From Rhynchopus sp. YZ270_cl-10 (Eukaryota; Euglenozoa; Diplonemea; Diplonemida; Diplonemidae), in contig OZ037834.1 of NCBI GenBank assembly GCA_964035575.1, forward strand, positions 1,085,598-1,149,597: 64,000 nucleotides of DNA. Reading direction: 5' to 3'. The notes beneath the pieces were generated by a model that had not been told where the DNA came from, ran no database searches, and was given only the letters and a program-made list of their open reading frames with translations. The translations under genes were made by a program, and so were the position numbers. This document shows positions 31,614 through 43,290 of the stretch, piece by piece. Each line of letters begins with the position of its first letter. Position 1 is the stretch's first letter.

Positions 31614-32400
31614 TGTAGAGCAGTCAGACTCAGTTGGTAATACAAAATCCTGTGTGGTGTGGTGTTGTCGAGAGTGGGGGGTTTGCAATGCGTTACTTCT
31701 CAGGTGATACCAAAAGATGTATTTGACTCCACAAACAGTTGACTCGAAATACAAAACCCTCACACGAATAGTACCAAAAAAAGAGGGGAAGAAGAAACAA
31801 AGAAATGTGTATCAGATTAATCTAAGCCTCTCGTGCATAGTCCGTGATCACAATCGTTTTCGCCCACATAAGGCTGTTGTCGGGGGTATGTCAAATCCCC
31901 AGATGGGGGAAAATCGTGAAAGGTGTGGAAAACGGTTAAATGGGGGGTGGGGCGTATTTTATAATTACTTTTCTGGTTTTCTTTATACGCAACAGCGGGG
32001 GTGAGGGGTGGGCATTAGAAACCGGAAGTTGGGACGTTAAGTGAGACACTTCTTTTGAGAGGTACAAGGTCTTTTCCTGTTTGTGCCACGTGGCTTCTGC
32101 ACAAAGTGTAAAAGAAAAAGAAAAATAGAAAACAGAGTTTTACAAATATACGAATCTGCAGGTGTTATCGGTTTATCGAGTGGGAAGGGTTGTGAGAAGT
32201 GTATTTTGGTGTTACCAGACGTGCCCCCATCAACAAGTTAAAAGGAGAAAAGTCGCAAAAGCGAGTGTCTTTTTGCATCTAAATAGAAAAAGTAAAAAAA
32301 ATGCGAAACTTGGAAGATAAATGTGTCGCTCATGTGAAGTATAATCACTAGTGAATGATCACCTCCACGCGAAAAATCAGGCTGCCTGACTTTGATTTAA
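31614..32400. other. Upstream spacer of family gene 4
   Basis: Bases 31614-31675 match the proximal upstream sequence of genes 2 and 3. Beyond that the sequence is unique and non-coding. It ends at the TTAA target (32397-32400) of the next element. Confidence 0.6.
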
Positions 32401-33798
32401 CCCTTTACGGACCACGACCGATTTTTTCGATTTGCTAGGATCTTCTCTCCCGTAGGTAAAATGTGATCTGATGCATATTTTTGATCGTACCTGACCGCAA
32501 TTGAAAGATTTTGAGCAGATCTTTCAAATGGAGCAGAAATCGAAATAAAATGAGAAAAATGGAAAATGGAAAATTGAGGAGAGCTGATATTTTTTTCTGA
32601 AAATTTTGAAGAAAAAAATTATTCCGGCTGCGCACCTGTTTTTTCGGTTTTCGAAAATGGCTTTATTTGAAAGATCGGTTCAAAATCTTTCAAAAGAAAA
32701 AAAAATCGATCAAAAAGTCCTAGTAGATAATGTCTCACTGCATGAAGAGAAGGTACCAACCAACTACATATACCGTAATTGTACAGAGGTTGGACAGTAC
32801 AAAAGTTGGGGCTTTTGGGACTTTTGGCCAACTTGGCATGGTGCTGAACAAAGGTGAACGCCGCATCCCACGCACATGTAATCTGTTTTCAGACGCCTGT
32901 TTCCCAAGCAAGAAGAAGTTGTCGACCAACACCCTCCTGCCAGTGTCTCTGTACCTTGACCGTGTTGATATAGATTTTGTACCCCTCCCTGTGGCTTTCC
33001 GTACCCTCCCGCCGAAATTTCGAAGGGACCCTCCGAAAAAATTTTTTTTGGTCGGTCCAAAAACGGTCTAGATTGCCCCATGCGTGGCATTCCGGGCAAT
33101 TTGAGGGCAATTTGGCGTGCAAGAGCCATGTGTGGGGCACCATGTGCCCCCATGCTGCACCCCTTATACAGGGTTTTTACAGGCAAAAAATGAAAAACGA
33201 CAGTCGGGCACAAAAAGCCACGGATCGGGGCACAAAGTTACATCCCACCCTCCCTTGGCCCTCGGGACTCCTTTCGGGAGGTCAGGGCTTCCCTCGGGCC
33301 TTCGGCCCTCGGGGAGCCCTGACCTCCCTCAAGGGTCCCTCGGGCTTTGGCGGGAGGGAGGGAAATAACCATTCTGTACAATGTTCCTCAAAAGACAAAA
33401 TGCAATAAATACACGGAGAAGAGGCACATCCAGTTCAGGGTCAGGAACTGCAACTACGCGTGTTACTTTGCCCAGTCGCGGGTATTTTCCATTATTTTAG
33501 TTTCGTTCTGAAGACCGTACAAAATGGTTCCCTGCACACCAAAGTTTGAATCCTCTGATGACTCAAGCGCGTCAGAATGGTACATATTCCCCAAAAAATG
33601 ACCCAAAATACCCTATTATGTGATAATGCCGGGTGTGGATGAGAGGGGATGAGAGCGTCAAAAAAAATCGAATCTTGCGTCTTTTGAAAGATTTCGCACA
33701 AAATCTTCTCATTAAAAAAAAAAATCTTCAAAAAGTCCTAGTGGAAGCCAATTTAGGTGGTTGCGTGGACATATATGTCCCCTCTGGTCCTTAAAGGG
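32401..33798. mobile_element. piggyBac element B (defective) at a TTAA target
   Basis: The left end CCCTTTACGGACC and right end GGTCCTTAAAGGG are flanked by TTAA at 32397-32400 and 33799-33802. The length is 1398 bp. It shares AAAGATTT-type subterminal stretches and ends with element A (6046-7255). It contains a Cys-rich transposase remnant. A strong GC-rich hairpin (CAGGGCTTCCCTCGGGCC against its complement) lies at 33285-33330 and may be a further small insertion. Confidence 0.87.
32836..32913 (-). pseudogene. piggyBac Cys-rich domain remnant
   Basis: The minus-strand product includes SCLGNRRLKTDYMCVGCGVH followed by LCSAPC. The pattern R-x-x-x-x-Y-x-C-x-x-C-x-x-x-L-C-x-x-x-C is that of the C-terminal zinc-binding domain of piggyBac transposases. 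It lies between matching TIRs. No catalytic core is present in the element. Together with the remnant in element A (6472-6660) it shows that both derive from a full-length piggyBac. Confidence 0.65.
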
Positions 33799-33802
33799 TT
33801 AA

Positions 33803-34040
33803 TGAATGGCAATTTGTAATTCAGCTTATATTTACAAGACAAAAACATAGTAGCTCTGACAGGTAAGTAAAAGGAAAAGAGGCTTTTTCGTTGATTGCTC
33901 AATTACCCTGTTGCCTTTAAGCTACGCTTGTGGAAAAACCGCTTGTGGGTAAAGAAATAGTGGAGCTTGCACGGGTGGCAACTACTATTCCAACAATTTT
34001 TTTCAAAAACAAAAACAAAAACAAAAACAAAAACAAAAAA
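33803..34040. other. Short spacer with (CAAAAA)n
   Basis: No gene is seen. A (CAAAAA)n tract at 34003-34038 abuts the conserved end of the next repeat. If that repeat is read on the minus strand, this tract is its 3' tail. Confidence 0.5.
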
Positions 34041-34690
34041 GGATTAGTTATTGATGCAGGCACCTCGACGACTGACCCACGTACGATGCCAGCCCCAGGA
34101 TGAAAGCACAAGTACCCTGCAGCCAACAACAGAAGATGTAACAAAAAAAGAACCGAATGGCTTGCCCGTACCGTAGTGTGAACGGGGGCGGTACACAACC
34201 GCTCGTCGGCCGGCGGCCCACCTTCCGCTGAAGAGTTGTGAGCTTACAGGTACTCCCGTTCGCTGCACCCAACGCTTGGTGCACGATTGTCGAGACAAGA
34301 GAGCAGGGGGGGATCACAACATCTCTCTCTTGGCGTCCCATGCTGTACCGACAGTGGGGCCTCACCCTTTCTCTTAGGGATTTACATGGACGTCCTTACA
34401 GGCGGCACACCATAACCCCAAGGTGTGGCAGAGCAAGCTCTGGCCTGACTGTTGGTCGCTGTTTCATGCTCCGAGTGCAAACACCCTTCATAGCATGGGG
34501 AAGCCACTGGCCCAGCATTTATATACCCTAGCCAGGGTTTGACGTGCATTTAGGGGCAGGGATGTTTACCTCCCTGAGGACAAAACAGAATAGTCCCGCA
34601 TACCCCTCCGGCCTACGGGAGGAAATACAGACGACACTTCATCCCGTGAGTGTGGCAAGGCATTGACCACATCCCCTTGGTCTGACCACA
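34041..34690. mobile_element. GTGAAGTT-end dispersed repeat, copy at 34 kb
   Basis: It starts TTAGTTATTGATGCAGGCAC, and about 640 bp match the insert at 16206-17014 in order: GATGCCAGCC, GCGGCCCACCTTCCG, ACAACATCTCTCTCTTGGCG, CATGGACGTCCTTACAGGC. The region after 34500 (CTACGGGAGGAAATACAGAC) diverges from that copy but matches 22960-23110. No coding domain is recognised. Confidence 0.7.
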
Positions 34691-34865
34691 ACAAAAAAAC
34701 ACAATATTTCTTTTGACATTGAAGCTTTGGTTGTGTAGACACCTCAGTTAAAACAAACTTCGTGCATGCATGCGTCCTGACTACAGGAGAAGGCACGAGC
34801 AAATTAAAACTGGCGTTGATCCAAAAACAAAGAAGAAGAAGAAGATTGCCCCCAAAAACACGTAG

Positions 34866-37124
34866 CTAACTCTGAGCCTTGTTTGCGTCGCTCTGTAGCT
34901 CTGCAAGCTCGGTGTCATGGAACAGCTTGTAGTACAGCTCCTCATACGCACCGTGGTAGCCCAGCATGCACCACGGCTGTGTCTCTGAGTTCGTTTCGGG
35001 GCTGCTATACGACGTCGTGAACTCGTGGTACGGCATGCCGTTGTGGGAGCTGACCTTCCTCGAGTGTTCGATGAGGCCACGCATGTACTGGCGCAGTGTG
35101 GTGCCCTTCTCCTCCACCGCAGTTGGGATTTTGTCGCCGTCCGCAGCCGCCAGCTCCATGACGTGCAGTGCGCGCAGGATGAGCGACGCCTTGTAGTTCC
35201 ACTGCATGCCGTCCTCACCCCTGGGGCTCGTCACCACGACTTCGAGCCTCACGTTCTGCCGCTCGTAGTCCGTTACAGAGGCACCGAGCTTGTACTCAAT
35301 GCTCTCCACGGCACGTGCATATCTCTCGAGCACCACAGCCTTGGTCACCTTGTAGGGCAGCACGTCGTGTGTGGAAACGATGTAGGACAGTGCAAGCATG
35401 CCCGCACCGTGGCAGTCAAGGTAGTGCCCCCCGCCCAGCTCGCAGGTGATGAAGCCGCTATCCTGCTGGAAGGCAAGCAGACACTCAACAAGCACGTTGA
35501 GGATGTGCACGAGGACATGCAACGTCTCCTTGTCGTGGCGGTTGATGAGCGCAAGCTTGATGACAGCAAGGATCGTCATCGAGTTCCCACGCTGGAAGAC
35601 CTCTGCGTAGGTTTTGTCGACGCCCCCCTCCGGCGTGAGGATGAAGTTCTTGTAGTACGCCTCGAGGTGCAGGAGACACCATTTGTTGATCTCCTCAGAC
35701 TTCTTCTCCTGCTCTTCATCAGATATGTCATACATCCTGTGCTTCAGGAAGTACGCATATGAGGACATGCTCGACAGCTCTGCACCGTAGTCGTAGGAGA
35801 TCGAGAAGTCGGTCAGCTCCTTGCGCGACTCGATTGTCTTCAACAGGGTGTCATACGGCATCGTTTTGTACAGCCCTCCTGCAGTCAGCATACCCAAGTC
35901 TTCCACATTGAAAACTTCATTTTCCAAAAGCGTTTCCCTCCCGAACACCGTTGTGAAGGATTTGATGAGGGATCCTTCAGTTTGTAAGATAATTTCAGTG
36001 AGGGATTTGTCCTTAGCAATGTGGTGCCAACCGTAGGAGAAGCCCATCTTGCCCTGGACCGAGAAGCTGAACCACTCAATCTCCTTTGCGGGGACAACAC
36101 CCTTCCCACCCTTGGCAGGTATGCACTTCACAGCCTTGCCTGCGTACTTCCGACAGAAGCGCGAATATGGCTGCTCGTCAAGGGCACGCTTTACACGCAC
36201 GACAACGTTTTGGAGGGGTTGCTTTTGGATGTTGCGCACGTCAACGTAGGTGTAGGCAACCACAGTGTCCGCACGCATCACAAAGCGCCACTCAACCTCC
36301 GCTTTGCCTGCAATCTGCATCACCGCCTTCACAACCACCTGCCCGTCGGTCTCGTCTATTGTTTTGTCCATCCCGTTAAAATCGACAGGGGAGCGGTACG
36401 TCTCACCATCGCAGGTGAAGGACACCTCGAAGCCTGCGGTGTGCGTCGCAGGTGTGCCTCTCCCGTCGTGGAAGCGATACCCCTGACGCACGACCAGGGC
36501 GTTTGCGTTGCCGAAGTAGTCCATAACACCGTTGCTGATGGAGAAGTCGGTCATGTTTTTGCTTTTGATGCCGACCTTATTCTGCGACTTCCTGCGGAGG
36601 AAGAGCCCGTCACGACTCATGTCCAAGATGAAGTCCACCATGCTGTCTGTTGTTTCTTTGTACTCTTCATAGACTCCAGGCATGATGAAGACCTCCATCG
36701 ACTTTGCGTTGTCGTCGATCCAGAACCACCTGTCGCCGAGAATGTCTTCCTCTGTCTCGCGTGCTGCTATTTGCGAACCTATTTTGGCAACGAGGCGGTC
36801 GCGTATGAAATTCACGCCTGGGAGGGTTCTGTTGAAGCTTGCTTGGTGTATGCGTCTCTTCCTTGCGTCCGGCATGCTTTTTTGATGTGTCTTCTGGGTT
36901 GCTGGCTGCTCTGACGGCACAGTGCTTGCTGGCACGACAACCGGCAGGTCCGTAGCAGGCAGGTCAGTAGGAGGGCTAACAGACGCAACCTCAACCCACG
37001 CCGTCGTCCTGATTGTGCGCGCCCTCCACTGCCTCCTCGTCCCAGGTCTATCCACAGTCAACACAAACACCAGCAACACCATGCTCGCAACCATCACCAA
37101 CAGCACATTCCGAGAGGTTAACAT
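34866..37124 (-). CDS. Family gene 5: type II membrane protein without Cys stalk
   Basis: The product has 752 residues. ATG 37124 follows a T run and begins MLTSRNVLLV. The signal anchor is at 7-24. Residues 25-90 are a Pro/Thr/Ser/Val stalk without cysteines. The ectodomain starts near 90 with RRIHQASFNRT (an N-glycosylation sequon), then DRWFWIDDNAK (131-141), MPGVYEEY, MDYFGN, FHDGRGTPATHT, LTDFSISYDYGAELSS, DCHGAGMLALSYIV and ETNSETQPWCMLG. The central DFSISYDYG nucleotide block is nearly identical to genes 1-4 (35775-35825), although the rest is far more diverged, suggesting local conversion or strong constraint. The function is not recognised. Confidence 0.87.
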   Translation of the reverse strand: MLTSRNVLLVMVASMVLLVFVLTVDRPGTRRQWRARTIRTTAWVEVASVSPPTDLPATDLPVVVPASTVPSEQPATQKTHQKSMPDARKRRIHQASFNRTLPGVNFIRDRLVAKIGSQIAARETEEDILGDRWFWIDDNAKSMEVFIMPGVYEEYKETTDSMVDFILDMSRDGLFLRRKSQNKVGIKSKNMTDFSISNGVMDYFGNANALVVRQGYRFHDGRGTPATHTAGFEVSFTCDGETYRSPVDFNGMDKTIDETDGQVVVKAVMQIAGKAEVEWRFVMRADTVVAYTYVDVRNIQKQPLQNVVVRVKRALDEQPYSRFCRKYAGKAVKCIPAKGGKGVVPAKEIEWFSFSVQGKMGFSYGWHHIAKDKSLTEIILQTEGSLIKSFTTVFGRETLLENEVFNVEDLGMLTAGGLYKTMPYDTLLKTIESRKELTDFSISYDYGAELSSMSSYAYFLKHRMYDISDEEQEKKSEEINKWCLLHLEAYYKNFILTPEGGVDKTYAEVFQRGNSMTILAVIKLALINRHDKETLHVLVHILNVLVECLLAFQQDSGFITCELGGGHYLDCHGAGMLALSYIVSTHDVLPYKVTKAVVLERYARAVESIEYKLGASVTDYERQNVRLEVVVTSPRGEDGMQWNYKASLILRALHVMELAAADGDKIPTAVEEKGTTLRQYMRGLIEHSRKVSSHNGMPYHEFTTSYSSPETNSETQPWCMLGYHGAYEELYYKLFHDTELAELQSDANKAQS

Positions 37125-38720
37125 TTTTTTTTTTTTTTGTGTAATATCTGTGAATCGATAATGGAAAATGAGGGTGAAAGGAGGAGGGGTAAATAAAGGA
37201 AGCCACAGCGTGGACGTGACAGATGAAAGTTCCTGGAAGGGGAGAACATCAGATCCGAGAAGAGATTTCCAGGAACCTCCAGCACCATATCAACACGCTG
37301 AAGGCGGGTTTACAGGTTTGTGGAAGCGTACCATGCAAACTGTCAAGCGGAACGGGAAAAAAAAGTATTCAAAGCTCGAAATTTCCCTCATATTTTTCAT
37401 TGGTGCACTTTTCCCAAGGTACAATCCCCACCAAAAAAAAGAAAAAAGGAAAAGAAGCTCGCCCTCCAAAAATAGGCGAGTTTGGGGGAGCAGGCAAGTT
37501 TTTTCATTCACCCGCACAGTATGCCTAAGGCGGGGAGATGGCCCGAAAGCAGACCCACGCTCCACTACTTGACATCTGTTTAGATCTTGTGGTGTAAAAT
37601 TGGGTAATCTATGATCGTCTCCGTGAGACACACAACAGGCATGAGAACTTGTGAGAGCCTGTGAGACGCTACTGAGAGCTAGTAAAAACATCACCCCCGT
37701 TCATAGATCAAAATTGCTTTGTACACACAGATCATATTGAATAGATGGGTGTGCACGCGCACACGCCTCCTGACACAAAAATACACAAAATCGAAGCCTG
37801 CTGGGTAAAAGAAGCTACGGAAATTGGGAAAGGTGAATTAGATAACGCGCAGACACCTCAAAAGGCGAGGTTCTCCAGGCACGTTTTGCGCGTGAGGAAA
37901 TGCGCTGCTGCGCACACACACACAATACACAACACACAATACCCTACTGCAGGCAATGTTCCGCTCTCAGAACTTGCCCACAACCACAAGCTGCTTTTTC
38001 AAACATACACACACACACACACACACACAATTGGGGCAATATTCTGCGCAAGAATTACCCCCTTTTAGTTATCAAACACACCCATGGACTATATTCCGAC
38101 TGTGTTAGTGATAACCCACACCTGTTCTCAAACACACAACACACAGCGGAAGTGAAAGTTGATCGACAGTGCAAACCGCCACGAAAAATGATATCAGCCC
38201 CCACCTCCCAAAGGGCCACGTGGGTGTGGCCCTACGAGAGCGAAATACAAACTAATTTACAGTCGAAAAAGAATTTTGACTTGAACAAACGAAGAATTTA
38301 TGTATCTCTTTCGAGCAAAAAGAAAAGAAAAAATACATTCATATACTTACTATTTATAACACAAACAGTAAGCAGAAAAAAGAAAAAACACACAAAAAAA
38401 AAATGGTTATCGATGCAGGCACCTCCGACTGACCCACGTACGATGCCAGCCATCCGGATGAAAGCAGTACCCCTGCGGCCTACAACAGAAGGTGACACAA
38501 GAAAACGGAAACCTAATGGCTTACCCCCCAAAATAAAATACCCCCGTGTCTTCTGTTTGTTGATCGCATCAATGCAAAAAAAAGGGGGGAAAAGCAATGT
38601 GTCACATGACTGCTCAGGCGTTGCAGCCATTTTTCTTCCAATACTGACACTTTTTTTTTTTCGTGAATACTTTACAGTTCCTCCCCCCCTTTCCCCCCAT
38701 ATCCTTTTTTCTCCTACCCA
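37125..38720. other. Spacer between family genes 5 and 6
   Basis: No gene is supported. A (CA)n microsatellite lies at 38009-38030. The sequence TTCTGCGCAAGAATTACCCC at about 38040 is an inverse copy of 10690-10715. Bases 38400-38520 are a truncated copy of the GTGAAGTT-end repeat (ATCGATGCAGGCACCTCCGA). Confidence 0.55.
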
Positions 38721-40937
38721 CTATGCCGCCCGCCTCTTCGCTTTGATCTCTTCGTCGTGAAGAAGTTTATAATAAAGATCTTCGTAGGCGCCATAGTAGC
38801 CTAGCATACAGCTTGGGTGTGAAGCGGAGCTTGTACGGTCGGAGGTGGTGGCGATGAACTCTTCTTGCGAGTTGGTGTTGATTGTTGCGTTGGTTCTGCG
38901 CTTGGAGACTTGCAACATGCTGCGTATGTAGTGTTTAAGCTTGAGGGAGTGTTCTTCTGCTCCTTCGTCGAGGTGCACGCCGTCGACAGAACTGATGTCC
39001 ATGATGTGCATCGCACGCAAGAAGAGTGATGCTTCCGCAGGCCACAGCAGATGGTGTTCCTCAGAGGCGTCTGTGATGATGACTTCGAGCTGTGCCTTCT
39101 CGCGTCCGTCGATCAGCTGTGCAGTCAGTTTGTAGCGTACTCCGTGCACCGCGCGGGAGTATGCGGCCATCACATCCGCTCGGGATACTTCGTAAGGCAG
39201 CAGCTCGTATGTGGCGGAGATGTACGCCAAGGCAAGCATGCCGGCACCGTGGCACTCAAGGAAGGGTTCGCCTTCGTCGCATGGGAACACCCCGTCTGAC
39301 TGTTGGAAGCTCATGAGGCAGCCGGTCAAGTCGTTCAAGGTGCGTACCACCTGTGGGTGGGAGCTGCGCTCAGGGCTCGCCCGAATGGAGGTCAGAATCG
39401 CGAGTTTGATGCTGGCAACGATGGCGAGCGCATCGCCCCGTTGTGTACCAACCCCGCAGTCGCCTCTGCCCTGGAAGTTGAGGTAGTTCGTTGCGTATGT
39501 CGAGAGGTGCATGATGCCCCACTTCAGAAGCTTCGCTCCGCGTGTGTCCTGTTCAATGTGAGACTGTGTATACTGCCGCCGTGTGGAGAGGTACGCAAAC
39601 GAGGCCATGGTGTTGAGTACCACACCATAGTCCCTGGAGGTGGAGAAGTCTGTCGGTGCGCTGCGTTCCTCGACGTTCTGCAGCAGCTGTGCGTACGGCA
39701 TCGTCTTGTAGAGGCCACCCTGCGTCAGGACACCCAGGTCCACAATGCTGAAGGCCTTGCCACGCACCACCTCAGCCCGCGTGAAGATCGTTCTGAATGA
39801 GATAGCGCGCCCGCTGTGCAGTTCCAAGAGGACACGGTGCATGCTGGGGTCCTTGACAACGTGCAGCCAGGCGTCTTTGGTTGCATCGCTGAAGGTGAAC
39901 CACTCAAGGTCGTCCGTACCAAAGACCTTCTCTGTCTCGCCTCTGTTCGCGTGCGGTGCGCAGACCACATCCTTCCCTTTGTGTTTCTTGCAGAGACGCT
40001 CGTAGTCGTGTTCATCGATGATGCGTTTGACACGCACCTCGACGTCGGTCAAAGGTTTGCCCTCCTGCAGCGCACGCACATCGACATAGGTGTATGACAG
40101 CACGCTCTGCGGGCTGATCACATACCGCCACTCCACCTCCGCCAGCTTCGCGATGCGCCCCACAGCACGCACCACCACATTACCGTTCTCCTCTGTCACA
40201 GTCTTTTTGTACGTTTTGAACGTTTCCGTCTGTTTGTTGTGCCGCTCCCCCTCACATGTAAACGCCACATCGAAGCCGTGTGTATGCGTCCCCGTTGCAA
40301 CACGCCCCTTGTGGTAGCGCAGTCCATGGCGGATTTCAAGGTTGCTCACATTGCCGTAGTAGTCCATAAGCTCTGTTTGCACCTCAAGGCTTTCGTGGCG
40401 TGGGTCGACGAGGGTGACACGGCTTGCAGCCTGCCGCCGCAGGAAGACACCATCCCTGCTCATATCGAGGATGAAGTCCAACACTTTGTCCGCCATCGCG
40501 GTGTACCGTTCGTAGACTCCAGGCATGATGAGAACCTCCAACACCTTTGCGTTGTCGTCGATCCAGTACCAGCTGTCAGTTTCCCCTAGGATTGTTCCGA
40601 CAGGGTGTTCGCGGATCGCGTGCACCGTGCCTGAGGTAGTGAAGAGCTTTTCCTTGATGAAGTTCACTGCCGGGAAGGTGCTGTTGAAGCTTATAGAGGC
40701 CGCCTTGCGGGACCGACCTAGGGCATACGGTTCGCGGTTTGTCATCACCTCTTCGTGAGCCTCCTCTGGGTCCTCACCCATACCCTCCGTGACGCCACCC
40801 TGGCCATTCTGCAGCGCACTCAACGGTGTGTAGTACAGATTCGCCACAGTACCCGCCAGCAGCAGCAGCGCCATGACACGCTTTGCATCGAGAAATGACC
40901 CACGTGAGGCCTCCCGATGTGAGTGCGGAATGGGCAT
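38721..40937 (-). CDS. Family gene 6: diverged type II membrane protein
   Basis: The product has 738 residues; the start is chosen at ATG 40937 (MPIPHSHREA) because the upstream frame is low-complexity. The anchor is at 21-36 (VMALLLLAGTVANLYY). The short acidic stalk has no cysteine repeats. Ectodomain motifs are SFNSTFPAVNF (sequon), WYWIDDNAKVLEV (~123-135), MPGVYERY, MDYYGN and RYHKGR, where the Asp of HDGR is replaced by Lys. They continue with PTDFSTSRDYGVVLNTM, ECHGAGMLALAYI and a C-terminal SASHPSCMLGYYGAYEDLYY in which the ETNSETQPW block is largely lost. It is clearly homologous but well separated from genes 1-4. The function is unknown. Confidence 0.85.
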   Translation of the reverse strand: MPIPHSHREASRGSFLDAKRVMALLLLAGTVANLYYTPLSALQNGQGGVTEGMGEDPEEAHEEVMTNREPYALGRSRKAASISFNSTFPAVNFIKEKLFTTSGTVHAIREHPVGTILGETDSWYWIDDNAKVLEVLIMPGVYERYTAMADKVLDFILDMSRDGVFLRRQAASRVTLVDPRHESLEVQTELMDYYGNVSNLEIRHGLRYHKGRVATGTHTHGFDVAFTCEGERHNKQTETFKTYKKTVTEENGNVVVRAVGRIAKLAEVEWRYVISPQSVLSYTYVDVRALQEGKPLTDVEVRVKRIIDEHDYERLCKKHKGKDVVCAPHANRGETEKVFGTDDLEWFTFSDATKDAWLHVVKDPSMHRVLLELHSGRAISFRTIFTRAEVVRGKAFSIVDLGVLTQGGLYKTMPYAQLLQNVEERSAPTDFSTSRDYGVVLNTMASFAYLSTRRQYTQSHIEQDTRGAKLLKWGIMHLSTYATNYLNFQGRGDCGVGTQRGDALAIVASIKLAILTSIRASPERSSHPQVVRTLNDLTGCLMSFQQSDGVFPCDEGEPFLECHGAGMLALAYISATYELLPYEVSRADVMAAYSRAVHGVRYKLTAQLIDGREKAQLEVIITDASEEHHLLWPAEASLFLRAMHIMDISSVDGVHLDEGAEEHSLKLKHYIRSMLQVSKRRTNATINTNSQEEFIATTSDRTSSASHPSCMLGYYGAYEDLYYKLLHDEEIKAKRRAA

Positions 40938-41725
40938 GTTAACCACCCTCTCACTCTCACGTGGACGGCGGGACGCCACTTTACCTTTTTCCCCTTTTTC
41001 TTTTTGTTCTGTAGGTGAGGGTGTGAAAACTTTGAGGGGGAAAAAAAAACCAAAAAAAACTCTCATTTTGTGTGTGTTAGTTTGCTCTTTTTTGTCGACT
41101 GTTGCATTTTTTTTTATCGAAAAAAAAGGGGGGTCTGTGTGCGAGTATACATTTTCCTCAACTTTCTTCGATTCGTTTTGTGAGGCATTGAGGGAAAAGG
41201 GTTCGGGCCGGTTTCTCTAAAGGTAAATCGGTACCAGATCTGATAACACCGCAACGTTTTGGACTATATAGTGTACATAAACACAATATCTCCGTCGAAT
41301 GCAGGCTGGGGGTGGGGGATGTAAAATACATACGAAAAATTGGCACTAAATCAGCCCAAGCTGGTAAGGGTGAATGTCACCAAGAGAGAGAGAGAGAGAG
41401 AGAGAAGAAATGCTTTCATTGTGTCTGACAAACCGCCCAAGTGCCCAGTGGGTACCTGGGTAGGGTCTGTGCTCAATGATATGGACAAAGCCTTTGTGCT
41501 ATTGGAACTTTATTTTCCTTTTTGGTAAATTGTTGAGTGTAGTTGCCTCGCTTGTGTTGCCACAGTTTGTGCAATCTCCACACTTCTTTTGAGGAAGAAA
41601 CTGTCTCTCAGAGGCTATGTGTGTGGTCCGTTTGTCACATTTTAAAGTGCGCGGTTATAAATGTTGAAATACATTTTTGTGTTTCTTGGTTTCTTTTACA
41701 TTGGACCACTTGAGGGGGGGGGGGC

Positions 41726-41759
<34 letters not shown>

Positions 41760-42120
41760 TCTAGAGAATATGATCTGTGGTGTGATGTGTGTGTGTAGGA
41801 CGACCTTCAAATTTGTTCCAAAACTAATCCATAAAAAAGGAAGGGAGTGGGAGGGGTACCGTTTTGTTGTATTACGTACGGGGGAAGAGAGAGGTAGGGA
41901 AACCAAAAAATGCAAAATTTTCCTGAAAATTTGTGTGTTTTTGTTGTTGTGAGTTTCCGTGCCGTCTTTCCCCTTCCATCCTTGCCGAAGCAAGTGGAGA
42001 AAAGTGAATCTATTGATATATTGCAAAGAGGTTCAAGCCCTAATCATTTTATCAAACCATTGATCATGTAATCATTCTCCTAGACCTCCCAAGACGCAGC
42101 AAAGCTGCTTAGCTAGCTAC

Positions 42121-42283
<163 letters not shown>

Positions 42284-42643
42284 TCTGAGATAGATAGAGA
42301 GTACCTAAAAGACCCGCGAAGGGCGAACAGCAATGATGAAAACGGAGAGGAGGGAAGGGGGATACTTTTATCTCGAAATAGGCGCTACGATGAGGGGGGC
42401 GAATGTGGAAGCCGAAACAACCCAAAACAAATTCCAACAAAAAATCTGATGAAGATGGTGTGGTGATTTGGTGAGGGTAGAGACTGAAACATAAACGGAC
42501 CCCGGCCAACCAGGACAAAGCCTGAGGAAAATCAAATAAATATTCTGCCAAATAGCAGTGTGCGTGCCATGTCAAATCAAAAGGACGGTAGTCTCTATCA
42601 AAGATCTCCCAACACGCAGCGAAGCTGCTCCGCTAAAGCGTGT

Positions 42644-42781
<138 letters not shown>

Positions 42782-43191
42782 GCACGACACAATCTTTTTC
42801 ACAAACATTGTTTTGCTGTCGTTTCTGCGCATCTGATGTGAACGAGCTGTAAAGATGATAAGCTACCTTACATACACATCTAAAAAAAGGTGTCCAGACA
42901 CGTTTGAAATCGAGACCATCTCTGTGCACACAGATCTAATAAATAAAGTGAATGCTTGACAGTTGCGGTGCAACGTTTCCACAGAATAAGGGGCGGGGAG
43001 CGGGGAAAGCAAAACAGCGGCCATGGCAGCAGCTGTGTGTATGGTGAAGCCATAGTGCGCAATATTGCAAAAAAAAATATAAAAAAAAAATACGCAAGAA
43101 GATAATCTACAGAGGAAACGAAATAGTAATTTCATCATAATGCAATCAATAAATTGATTGTATATGATGCATACGGAAGAAAAAAAATAGA

Positions 43192-43290
43192 CCACCTGAT
43201 TTTTACCCCGCGTACAGGCACGTTTTTTAGGACCGAGCAGGGCCGGAGAGGACCGTATACGCACCTATACACGAAGTAAAAATCAGGTGC
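43192..43290. mobile_element. CCACCTG-type MITE, copy 3 (99 bp), 5-bp target duplication
   Basis: It starts CCACCTGATTTTTACCCC and ends AAGTAAAAATCAGGTGC. Both flanks read ATAGA, a perfect 5-bp duplication. The centre differs from the other copies (GACCGAGCAGGGCCGG). Confidence 0.85.

Noticed and set aside
42020-42060. Possible tRNA B box (GGTTCAAGCCC)
   Set aside because: No cloverleaf arms or A box at the right distance could be found.
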